From JACCQS01 sp050999295 (GTDB taxonomy: Bacteria; Actinomycetota; Actinomycetes; Mycobacteriales; Geodermatophilaceae), in the NCBI GenBank assembly GCA_050999295.1, contig JBPCPI010000007.1:1-7202 (forward strand): a DNA stretch of 7,202 nt, read 5' to 3'. Below, one piece after another: positions 1 through 5,249 of the stretch. A model generated the notes under the pieces. It had not been told where the DNA came from. It ran no database searches and was given only the letters and a program-made list of their open reading frames with translations. Both the position numbers and the translations under genes were made by a program. The first letter of the stretch is position 1, and every line of letters begins with the position of its first letter.

Positions 1-449
1 ACCCATTCCGACGCGGTCGCGAACAGCACGCGGTGCCCGGCTTGGCAGGCACGGATCGCGAGCCCGGTGGCGAGGTGGCTCTTCCCGGTGCCGGGCGGGC
101 CGAGGAACACCACGTTGTCCTTGGCGGTGACGAAGTCCAGGGTGCCCAGATGCGCGATGAGGTCGCGCTTGAGACCGCGGGCGTGGTCGAAGTCGAACTC
201 CTCGATCGACTTCCGCGACGGGAACCGGGCGGCTCGGATCCGGCCCTCCCCACCGTGGGACTCCCGCGCGGACAGTTCCCGTTGCAGGCAGGCGACGAGG
301 AACTCCTCGTGCGACCAGGACTCGGCCCGGGCCCGTTCGGCGAGCCGGCCGACGGACTCCCGCAACGTCGGTGCCTTCAACGCCCGGGTCAGGAACGCCA
401 CCTCACCGGTCAGGTCCCGTGGCGGCGCGGCCGACTTGGTCGTAGCCAT
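1..449 (-). CDS. istB: IS21 helper ATPase IstB, 5' part (runs off left edge)
   Basis: This is the AAA+ ATPase that assists the IstA transposase in target selection and strand transfer of IS21-family elements. The minus-strand frame opens with ATG at 449-447 (MATTKSAAPPRDLTGEVAFL) and stays open to base 1, giving 149 complete codons of a protein usually about 250 residues long. The N-terminal helical region covers roughly residues 10-90. A typical IstB segment follows (IEEFDFDHARGLKRDLIAHL), then the Walker A motif GPPGTGKSH at residues 117-125. Walker B and sensor motifs would lie beyond the window. The start codon overlaps the istA stop in TGATG, which implies translational coupling. There is no strong Shine-Dalgarno sequence of its own. 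Identification is firm; completeness cannot be judged. Confidence 0.93.
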   Translation of the reverse strand, partial: MATTKSAAPPRDLTGEVAFLTRALKAPTLRESVGRLAERARAESWSHEEFLVACLQRELSARESHGGEGRIRAARFPSRKSIEEFDFDHARGLKRDLIAHLGTLDFVTAKDNVVFLGPPGTGKSHLATGLAIRACQAGHRVLFATASEW

Positions 450-1684
450 CAGGCGACCGTCCCGTCCAGGCCGAGCGCGGTGTCGTAGTCACCGAGGTGG
501 CGCTGCTCGACGTCGACGGCGGCACCGGGGCGCACGATCTCGAGCCGTTCACGCCGCATCGCCTTGGCGGCGGCAACATGCTCGGGATCGGAGATCGTCT
601 GGTGGCTCGCCCACACCCGCCGGTGATCGGCGACCAGCCGACCATCGCAGGTCACCCGGACCCGGTCCAGGTCCGCGCTGACGTGGATACGCCGCCCGAC
701 CGCGGCCGGGTGGACGGAGTAGTCGTTGCTGTCGAGTCGGACGTAGTGATCGCGCGGCAACCGCGTGTCCTGCACCCAACCCACCACCGGTGGGACCGGC
801 GGCAACGTGAGCATGCCGGCCCGGTCGGCCTCGATCCGGTCGGCCGGGCGGCAACCCAACGCGCGGTGCTGACGAATGTTCGCCCGGGCCAGGAACACCT
901 GCAGCTGACCGTTGAAATCAGCCGGGGACACAAACGTCCGGCCGGGGAGGAACGCACGCTCCAGGTAGTCGTGGAACCGCTCCACCAGCCCCTTGGCTTC
1001 GGGGTCGGCCGGCTTGCAGATGATCACCTTCGTGGCAAGCGTGCCCCGGAACCCTTGGCACTGGACAGTGAGCTCGGTCCGGCGGCCCCGCCACCGCCCA
1101 ACCGCGCCTTCCCCATCCCACACCAGCACCCGCGGCACCGCGCCCAGGGTCTCGATCAGCGTCCACCAACCGGCATACAGGTCCTCGGCGCGGCGGGACG
1201 GCACGAGCATCGCCGACGCCCAGCGGGCATACCCGGTGACCATCGTGAGCACCGGCAGGTGCTTCGCGGTCCGCGACTGGCCGAACCCGACCGGCACCAC
1301 GATGTCGGGGAACCAGAAGTCGCACTGCGCGACCTCACCCGGCAAGTACGTCGTCCGCGACGCCGGATCCGGCGGCAGATACACCGGCCGCAGCTCGGCG
1401 ACCCGACCCGAAAGGACCCGGATCGAGTGCACCCAGCCGATCCGCTCCGCGATCACCGTCGCCGGCATCCGCGGATACGCCGTCAACAGCTCCCGGATCC
1501 GCGGCTCGGCCACGTCCACGACCGACCCCGCCGGCGCCCGCCGGTACTGCGGCGGCCCGTCTGAGACCAACGCGGCCTTCACCGTGTTCCTCGAGATCCC
1601 CAACAGCCGACCGATCTCAGCGATCGGCAAGCCCTCACACCGCCGCAGCCGGCGAATCTCCGCCCAGTCCTCCACGCCCAACAC
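449..1684 (-). CDS. istA: IS21-family transposase IstA
   Basis: This is the DDE transposase of the IS21 element, which cuts and joins the element ends. The chosen start is GTG at 1684-1682, six bases after GGAGG at 1695-1691, giving 411 residues, normal for actinobacterial IstA. An N-terminal helix-turn-helix covers about residues 5-40 (IAEIGRLLGISRNTVKAALV). The integrase-core domain spans about 115-250. Visible catalytic candidates are D122 in AQCDFW, D190 in VLVWDGEGAV, and E235 in EAKGLVERFHDYLERAF. A C-terminal beta-rich Mu-transposase-like domain follows (DHYVRLDSNDYSVHP). The frame is also open upstream of this start, through the IS end and into the interrupted integrase. A gene caller could therefore report a much longer fusion, but the Shine-Dalgarno and family length favour the GTG at 1684. 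The stop TGA overlaps the istB ATG. Confidence 0.93.
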   Translation of the reverse strand: MLGVEDWAEIRRLRRCEGLPIAEIGRLLGISRNTVKAALVSDGPPQYRRAPAGSVVDVAEPRIRELLTAYPRMPATVIAERIGWVHSIRVLSGRVAELRPVYLPPDPASRTTYLPGEVAQCDFWFPDIVVPVGFGQSRTAKHLPVLTMVTGYARWASAMLVPSRRAEDLYAGWWTLIETLGAVPRVLVWDGEGAVGRWRGRRTELTVQCQGFRGTLATKVIICKPADPEAKGLVERFHDYLERAFLPGRTFVSPADFNGQLQVFLARANIRQHRALGCRPADRIEADRAGMLTLPPVPPVVGWVQDTRLPRDHYVRLDSNDYSVHPAAVGRRIHVSADLDRVRVTCDGRLVADHRRVWASHQTISDPEHVAAAKAMRRERLEIVRPGAAVDVEQRHLGDYDTALGLDGTVA

Positions 1685-1690
1685 CTGCTT

Positions 1691-1695
1691 CCTCC
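1691..1695 (-). promoter_or_regulatory. Shine-Dalgarno of istA
   Basis: GGAGG, within GGGGAGGAAG on the minus strand, lies six bases before the GTG at 1684. It decides the istA start against the much longer upstream-open frame that reads through from the integrase. Confidence 0.75.
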
Positions 1696-1740
1696 CCGGC
1701 TCGAGTCGAACCAGGGTCTCGGGAAGCTGGTCAAAATTCA

Positions 1741-2194
1741 GTTGCCGTGCGCTGGTCAGTATTGGGCTGCCGTCGACACCCTTGGCGAGGGCGGCATACA
1801 TCGCATCGAGGTGGTGTGGCCGGAGCTCTGCAAGCATGACCCGGCCGAGGTGAGGCCCGAGGTAGAGCCGGACGTGGCTCTCGTACCCACGGCGAGTGGT
1901 TGGACGGATCTTGCGCTTGCTGTCGAGCCACTGCTTCAGGTAAGCGCTGACCGTGAGCCGGTGCAGCTCCGCGATTTCGGCATCCTCACGAGCCAGCAGA
2001 TCACGAAGTGCGGCCTGAGCCGCATGCTTTGTTGCAAAGCCGGACCTGGTGACCTGGCGCCGCTTGCCTACCTCGTCGCGGCCGATCAGAAGGTAGTACG
2101 ACCACGGGCCGCGGCACCTGTGCTCCACCACCCGCCCGTCCTCGGCACGTGGGCAGCCACGAAGGTGACGCTGGAAAACAGTCCCGTTGCGCAC
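1741..2194 (-). pseudogene. Tyrosine recombinase/integrase, N-terminal half, interrupted by the IS21 element
   Basis: This is the site-specific recombinase of a phage or integrative element, represented only by its first 151 residues. The start taken is GTG at 2194-2192, two bases after the stop of the excisionase-like gene. No strong Shine-Dalgarno is seen, so coupled translation is likely. Residues 1-30 hold a Cys/His-containing segment (GCPR, then EHRCRGPW). Residues about 31-70 look like an AP2-like arm-site DNA-binding domain (WSYYLLIGRDEVGKRRQVT). Residues about 80-139 are the SAM-like core-binding domain (TVSAYLKQWLDSKRKIRPTT to LRPHHLDAMYAAL). The catalytic domain with the Arg-His-Arg-Tyr residues is absent because the IS begins at about 1740. 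The missing half presumably lies beyond the far IS end, left of this window. The frame continues without a stop into istA, so a chimeric product is possible. It cannot be an active recombinase. Confidence 0.85.
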
Positions 2195-2196
2195 GG

Positions 2197-2418
2197 TCAG
2201 GACGCCTGGCGGTTGGGCCGCTCGATGCCCACGAGAGCCAGCAACGGGGCACTTGGGATACGGATCAACCGGCCGAGCCGGAGAACCGGCGTCGGCCACT
2301 GACCGGTCCGGACGAGCTCGTACGCGGAGCTGTGCCCAACGCCGAGTACATCTGCCGCAGTCGGAAGGTCGACGACCGCCGGGAGTTGAAGTAGATCCTC
2401 GAGCGTCATCGATGTCAT
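2197..2418 (-). CDS. Excisionase-like small HTH DNA-binding protein
   Basis: This 73-residue protein has a winged-helix/MerR-like HTH_17-type domain over about residues 15-60 (VVDLPTAADVLGVGHSSAYE, then WPTPVLRLGRLIRIP). That is the pattern of actinobacterial Xis proteins encoded directly upstream of tyrosine integrases. In that family the protein binds att-site arms and tips the integrase towards excision; that role is inferred here from family and position. The start chosen is ATG at 2418-2416, nine bases after GGGAG at 2432-2428. ATG at 2442 (adding MHGRETLT) and GTG at 2493 are possible longer starts. The stop TGA is two bases from the integrase GTG, so the two genes were one operon. The gene itself looks intact although its partner integrase is broken. 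Confidence 0.8.
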   Translation of the reverse strand: MTSMTLEDLLQLPAVVDLPTAADVLGVGHSSAYELVRTGQWPTPVLRLGRLIRIPSAPLLALVGIERPNRQAS

Positions 2419-2489
2419 CGTCAGCGTCTCCCGTCCGTGCATCGAACCGGTATCCCACCCTGCCTCGACCCGCGCCTTGCTGCCAGTCA

Positions 2490-2506
2490 CCACAGGAGGC
2501 CTGTGG
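2490..2506. repeat. 17-bp palindrome CCACAGG-AGG-CCTGTGG
   Basis: Two perfect 7-base inverted arms are separated by three bases. The repeat lies about 70 bases upstream of the preferred xis start. Its symmetry and place in a divergent promoter region suggest a dimeric protein binding site, either an operator for xis-int or an excisionase/integrase arm site. This role is inferred; no family consensus was matched. Confidence 0.6.
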
Positions 2507-2574
2507 ACAAGTCCGGCGGTACCCGCGGACGATCCGCTGGCAGCTACCCTGGACTCATCTCATCCGACACACCA

Positions 2575-2633
2575 GGACGTTTCCACCCCGCCGTAGGACG
2601 TTTAGGGACGGCTGGGGCTACGCTGAAACGTCC
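2575..2633. promoter_or_regulatory. Cluster of three GGACGTTT operator-like sites
   Basis: GGACGTTT occurs on the plus strand at 2575-2582 and 2596-2603, starts exactly 21 bases apart (two helical turns). It also occurs in reverse (AAACGTCC) at 2626-2633. A further GGGACG at 2605-2610 pairs with CGTCCC at 2629-2634 as an inverted repeat. The cluster ends about 20 bases before the start of the HTH regulator gene, as expected for an autoregulatory operator. The binding protein is unknown; the downstream HTH protein is the obvious candidate. Confidence 0.55.
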
Positions 2634-2644
2634 CGGCAGCAGTT

Positions 2645-2649
2645 GGAGG
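2645..2649 (+). promoter_or_regulatory. Shine-Dalgarno of the HTH-DUF5919 gene
   Basis: GGAGG lies four bases before the GTG at 2654. The spacing is short but the match is strong, and it supports this start over the internal ATG at 2699. Confidence 0.55.
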
Positions 2650-2653
2650 CCCG

Positions 2654-3421
2654 GTGAGCAGGGGTGAGTACGAGCCGAACGAGCGGCTTCGGCGAGCCAT
2701 GGTCGATGCCAAGGTCAGCGTGGCCGACGCGGCCTGCGGCGCGGAAGTCGCCGAGAAGACCGTCCAGCGATGGCTGAAGGGCCGAGCACCGCACGAGCGG
2801 CACCGGTGGACCGTCGCGAAGATGGTTGAGGAGGACGAGGCGTACCTCTGGCCGCGTGCCGAGCTGCGGCTGAACCGGGACGGCGTGGGCACCGCTGAGC
2901 TCGTCGAGGCCTATGCGCATCGAGCCGCGGTGCCGCGATCCACCTGGACCAACATCATCGATGACTGCCGTCAACGCGTGGGCATCCTGGCGTACGCGGC
3001 TCAGTTTCTTCCAGAGCTCTACCCGGCGTTAGGCGCGCGGCTCGTAGCCAAGGCGCAGGACGGGTGCAAGGTTCGGATCGTCCTGGGCGACCCAGATTCC
3101 CCGGAGATCGCGGCCCGCGATGCCGAAGAGGGCCTCAGCGGAGGGATGGCGCCACGGATCCGATCGGCTCTGCATCACCTCAGCCCCTGCGTTCGATCTG
3201 ACCTAACCGAGGTGCGGATGCATCGTACGCCGCTGTACAACTCGGTCTTTCATTTCGACGATCAAATCCTCTACACACCGCACATGTATCGCCAATCCGG
3301 GTACGAGTCACCGCTGCTCCACCTGCGCCGCGTTGCCAAAGGCGGCATCTTCGATAATGTAGCCAGGCACTTTGAGAGAGTGTGGGAAGACGCTGTGCCA
3401 CTCAAGGATGGAACGCCGTGA
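2654..3421 (+). CDS. HTH (XRE-like) transcriptional regulator with C-terminal DUF5919-like domain
   Basis: This 255-residue protein starts at GTG (MSRGEYEPNERLRRAM). The N-terminal helix-turn-helix covers about residues 8-50, with the recognition part near GAEVAEKTVQRWLKGR. A linker leads into a C-terminal domain at about residues 105-250. That domain carries IIDDCRQRVGILAYAAQFLP, GCKVRIVLGDPDSPE, FHFDDQILYTPHMY and GIFDNVARHFERVWEDA. It looks like the DUF5919/phospholipase-D-like domain found in many actinobacterial XRE regulators. I do not see the paired HxK catalytic motifs of a real PLD enzyme, so a sensing role is likelier than catalysis. The gene ends in GTGA, overlapping the Nudix start, so the two proteins are co-produced. 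The upstream GGACGTTT cluster suggests autoregulation. The domain name is recalled from family patterns; ligand and targets are unknown. Confidence 0.85.
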   Translation: MSRGEYEPNERLRRAMVDAKVSVADAACGAEVAEKTVQRWLKGRAPHERHRWTVAKMVEEDEAYLWPRAELRLNRDGVGTAELVEAYAHRAAVPRSTWTNIIDDCRQRVGILAYAAQFLPELYPALGARLVAKAQDGCKVRIVLGDPDSPEIAARDAEEGLSGGMAPRIRSALHHLSPCVRSDLTEVRMHRTPLYNSVFHFDDQILYTPHMYRQSGYESPLLHLRRVAKGGIFDNVARHFERVWEDAVPLKDGTP

Positions 3422-3894
3422 GCAGAGTCGACCATTACCACAAGACCGACTCGCCAGTTGCCAATCGGCTAGTGCCAGCGGCTTCCCTCGTCGTCGCCAA
3501 GGACGGCAGGGTCCTATTACATCGTCGGACTGACACCGACCGCTGGTCGATACCGGGCGGTGGCATGGAGATCGGCGAACGCATAGAGGATACTGCCGTC
3601 CGGGAGGCGCGAGAGGAGACTGGGTACGACATTGAGGTCGACCGTCTCGTCGGAGTCTATTCTGACCCCGATCACGTCGTCAGTTACAACGATGGCGAGG
3701 TCCGCCAACAGTTCTCCGTATGTTTCGCTGGACATCTCGTCGGAGGTGAGGCGCGAACTAGCAGCGAAACCACCGAGGTAGGCTGGTTCACACCCATGCA
3801 GATATCGAAAATGTCGGAGGACCAGCTCCATCCGTCGATCCGCCTTCGAATCGGCCATGCGCTCAGCAACGTGGTGGCGGCATACATCCACTAA
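3418..3894 (+). CDS. Nudix hydrolase
   Basis: This 158-residue protein of the Nudix superfamily hydrolyses a nucleoside diphosphate linked to some other moiety; the substrate cannot be read from the sequence. The Nudix box Gx5Ex7REUxEExGU is complete at residues 48-70: G48, E54, R62-E63, E66-E67 and G69, within GGGMEIGE and VREAREETGYDI. The start chosen is GTG at 3418, nine bases after AAGGA at 3404-3408, overlapping the stop of the regulator in GTGA. An upstream ATG at 3382 would overlap the regulator by 40 bases and is less likely. Length and fold order are normal, with a C-terminal helix (LHPSIRLRIGHALSNVVAAY). Position beside a regulator and an integrase module recalls Pif, the Nudix immunity protein of the AICE pSAM2. 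That link is by context only. Confidence 0.92.
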   Translation: MSRVDHYHKTDSPVANRLVPAASLVVAKDGRVLLHRRTDTDRWSIPGGGMEIGERIEDTAVREAREETGYDIEVDRLVGVYSDPDHVVSYNDGEVRQQFSVCFAGHLVGGEARTSSETTEVGWFTPMQISKMSEDQLHPSIRLRIGHALSNVVAAYIH

Positions 3895-3896
3895 TG

Positions 3897-3930
3897 GGCT
3901 AGCGTAGCCGCGGCCTAGACTAGCCTCGGC
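3897..3930 (+). terminator. Weak candidate terminator after the Nudix gene
   Basis: Just after the Nudix stop there are overlapping short inverted repeats. GGCTA-GCG-TAGCC lies at 3897-3909, and GGCTAG at 3897-3902 can also pair with CTAGCC at 3920-3925. A short pyrimidine run (CCTTTC) follows rather than a U tract. It may slow or end transcription of the operon, but the fold is modest. Confidence 0.3.
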
Positions 3931-3962
3931 CTTTCGCGCCTGATGCCGCTGGGTTCGTGTTG

Positions 3963-4049
3963 ATCAACTGAAAAGTGCTCCTGACCTGCGACGATGTGGG
4001 TGTCTAAGCCAGTCATCCATCGCGAATCGAGGAGCACCTTTCAGGTGAT
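3963..4049 (+). promoter_or_regulatory. Long imperfect inverted repeat enclosing the IS1380 leader and start codon
   Basis: Bases 3963-3982 and 4030-4049 are inverted repeats matching at 18 of 20 positions (ATCAACTGAAAAGTGCTCCT against AGGAGCACCTTTCAGGTGAT). The loop is 47 bases. The right arm includes AGGAG at 4030-4034 and the first two bases of the transposase ATG at 4048. A transcript entering from upstream would fold and hide the initiation region, whereas one starting inside the loop would not. This is the arrangement known to protect IS10 and IS50 transposases from read-through expression. The function here is inferred. Confidence 0.6.
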
Positions 4050-5093
4050 GCAGCCTACCGGGTTCTACCCACGTCCCAACGTCACCGCGACCGACTCTGG
4101 GGTGGTGTCGCAGGCCGGTTCGGTGGTGCTGACCGACACCGTCCGCGCGGTCGGTCTTGATCTCGCGTTGTCCAGGGCGTTGGCGCCGTGGCGCAAGCCG
4201 CTGGCGACCCATGATCCGGGCAAGGTGATCTTGGATCTGGCGCTGGTCTGGCGGTCGGTGGGGACTGCCTGGCCGATGTCGGGCTGCTCCGCGGCGAGCC
4301 CGGGGTGTTCGGTGCGGTGGCGTCGGACCCGATGGTGTCGCGCACGATCGCGGTCCTGGCGCGGAACGCGCCACGGGCGCTCAAGGCGATCAACACCGCC
4401 CGGGCCACCGGCCGGGAGCAGGCGTGGGCGCTGGCCGGACAGCGGGCACCCGGCCACGGCGCGAGTGCGTCTGGTCCGGTGATCATCGACATCGACGCGA
4501 CCTTGGTCACCGCGCACTCGGACAAGGAAGGAGCGACGGCGACGTTCAAGAAGGGGTTTGGGCACCACCCGTTCTGGGCGTTCGTCGATCACGGCCCGGA
4601 CCGGCACCGGGGAGCCGCTCGGGTTCCTGCTGCGTCCTGGCCGGGCCGGGTCGAACGCCGCGATCGATCACATCAGCGTGGCCCGGGACTCACTCGCGCA
4701 GCTGCCCGGGCACCGGGCCGGTCGTCGCCGCGGCCGCAAGGTGCTGATCCGGACCGACGCCGCCGGCGCCACCCACGCGTTCACCGACTGGTTGTGTTCC
4801 CAGCGGGTCGGGTAGTCGATCGGGTTCATCCTCGGCCACGACTTCGAGCACACCCTGGCGCTGATCCCCGACCAGGCGTGGTCACCGGCGTATGACGCTG
4901 ACGGCGACCCGGTCCAGTTCGCGCAGGTGGCGGCGGTGACCGGGCTGCTGGACCTGTCCGGGTGGCCACCGGGGATGCGGGTGATCATCCGACGCGAACG
5001 ACCACACCAGGGCGCCAGGCTGCGGATCACCGACATCGACGGGAACCGGATCCCGCCTTCGCCACCAACACCCGCCGCGGGCAGCTGAGGTAG
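4048..5093 (+). pseudogene. IS1380-family transposase, multiply disrupted and truncated
   Basis: The gene starts at ATG 4048 (MQPTGFYPRPNVTATDSGVV) and follows IS1380-family transposases through four lesions. One base is lost near 4250, in the segment that should read VWAVGGDCLADVG. One base is gained near 4601, in DHGPD-GTGEPLGF. A TAG at 4813-4815 replaces the Tyr codon expected after QRVG. One base is lost near 5053, after DIDGNRI; restoring it gives AFATNTRRGQL. Similarity stops after that, followed by TAG at 5091-5093. About 347 codons can be rebuilt, against roughly 450-470 in intact relatives. The first catalytic Asp (IIDIDATLVTAHSDKE) and second Asp (RTDAAGATH) are present. The C-terminal part that would carry the catalytic Glu is gone. 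Single-base indels could in part be sequencing errors, but the stop and truncation point to real decay. Confidence 0.88.
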
Positions 5094-5249
5094 CGGTAGC
5101 GTTGCTGTTCGTCGAGTGTGCGGAGGACACACAACTATTCACGCGGCTCGAAGCTCGGGCAGCGGCCGGCCCGTGACCGTACGCTGGAGTTTTTCGCTGG
5201 GCAGGTTGAAGAGTTTGAGGTTTGGGCCACGTCGGCGGTGGAGGTTTGA
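5094..5249. other. Junction between the IS1380 remnant and the ABC operon
   Basis: This stretch of about 156 bases holds the break point of the truncated IS and must contain the ABC operon promoter. A GTGTG/CACAC inverted repeat with a 7-base loop lies at 5116-5132, and a lone -10-like TACGCT at 5180-5185 has no good -35. No gene is supported. Confidence 0.4.
5240..5244 (+). promoter_or_regulatory. Shine-Dalgarno of the ABC ATPase gene
   Basis: GGAGG lies five bases before the GTG at 5250 and supports that start. Confidence 0.6.

Larger units (their letters stand above)
1..1740 (-). mobile_element. IS21-family insertion sequence, partial (left end, istA and 5' part of istB)
   Basis: The two-gene istA-istB order with a one-base stop/start overlap is diagnostic of the IS21 family. 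The istA-proximal end is placed at about 1740, where the minus strand reads TGAATTTTGACCAGC. This is the point at which integrase similarity stops, and it begins with the TG usual for IS21 ends. The other end, and therefore the inverted repeat partner and target duplication, lies left of base 1. No frameshift or stop is seen in either gene, so the copy looks intact so far. The exact terminus is inferred to within perhaps 10-20 bases. Confidence 0.85.
2419..2653. promoter_or_regulatory. Divergent control region between xis-int and the regulator-Nudix operon
   Basis: This 235-base stretch lies between the divergently transcribed excisionase-like gene (minus) and HTH regulator gene (plus), so it must hold both promoters. 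It contains a perfect 7-bp inverted repeat at 2490-2506 and three GGACGTTT copies at 2575-2633, each listed separately. A weak -10-like TACGCT at 2619-2624 lies between the repeated sites, but no convincing -35 partner was found. No small gene is supported here. Confidence 0.55.
1741..3894. mobile_element. Possible AICE or prophage-type integrative element remnant (xis-int, regulator, Nudix)
   Basis: The excisionase-like gene, the interrupted tyrosine integrase, the HTH regulator and the Nudix hydrolase form one block between the two insertion sequences. This gene mix is typical of actinomycete integrative and conjugative elements. No replication initiator, FtsK-type transfer protein, Spd protein or att site is visible, so the assignment rests on content alone. 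The limits given are those of the gene block, not of a proven element; it may extend left past the IS21 copy. Confidence 0.45.
3960..5093 (+). mobile_element. Degenerate IS1380-family insertion sequence, 3' truncated
   Basis: The transposase remnant is clearly of the IS1380 family. The left end is probably close to the TTGATCAACTGAAAAGTGCT stretch at 3960-3979, but no terminal repeat could be confirmed because the right end is missing. Homology ends near 5090, about three quarters of the way through the usual gene. No complement of the left end was found between 5090 and 5250. The copy is therefore dead and cannot move by itself. Confidence 0.75.

Noticed and set aside
932..939. A fourth AAACGTCC match
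   Set aside because: It lies inside istA and encodes part of GRTFVSP, isolated from the cluster; most likely chance.
1726..1758. TGACCAGC repeated 25 bases apart (1751-1758 and 1726-1733, minus strand) across the IS21 junction
   Set aside because: One copy fits integrase coding sequence (LTSAR) and the other the IS end; too short to be called a target duplication or a multiple terminal repeat without the other IS end.
497..1853. Long plus-strand open frames opposite istA and istB (for example 497-1564 and 993-1853)
   Set aside because: They are antisense to well-supported IS21 genes, rich in Arg/Pro/His as expected of complementary-strand frames in GC-rich DNA, and show no recognisable domain.
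2195..2458. An upstream extension of the integrase to ATG at 2458
   Set aside because: The extra 88 residues overlap the excisionase-like gene in another frame and resemble no integrase; the conserved start is near GTG 2194.
3960..3967. TTGATCAA palindrome
   Set aside because: An 8-base self-complementary word at the probable IS1380 edge; could be part of the terminus but nothing shows a separate function.
5116..5132. GTGTG-N7-CACAC hairpin
   Set aside because: Stem of only five pairs with no U tract; insufficient to call a terminator or operator.
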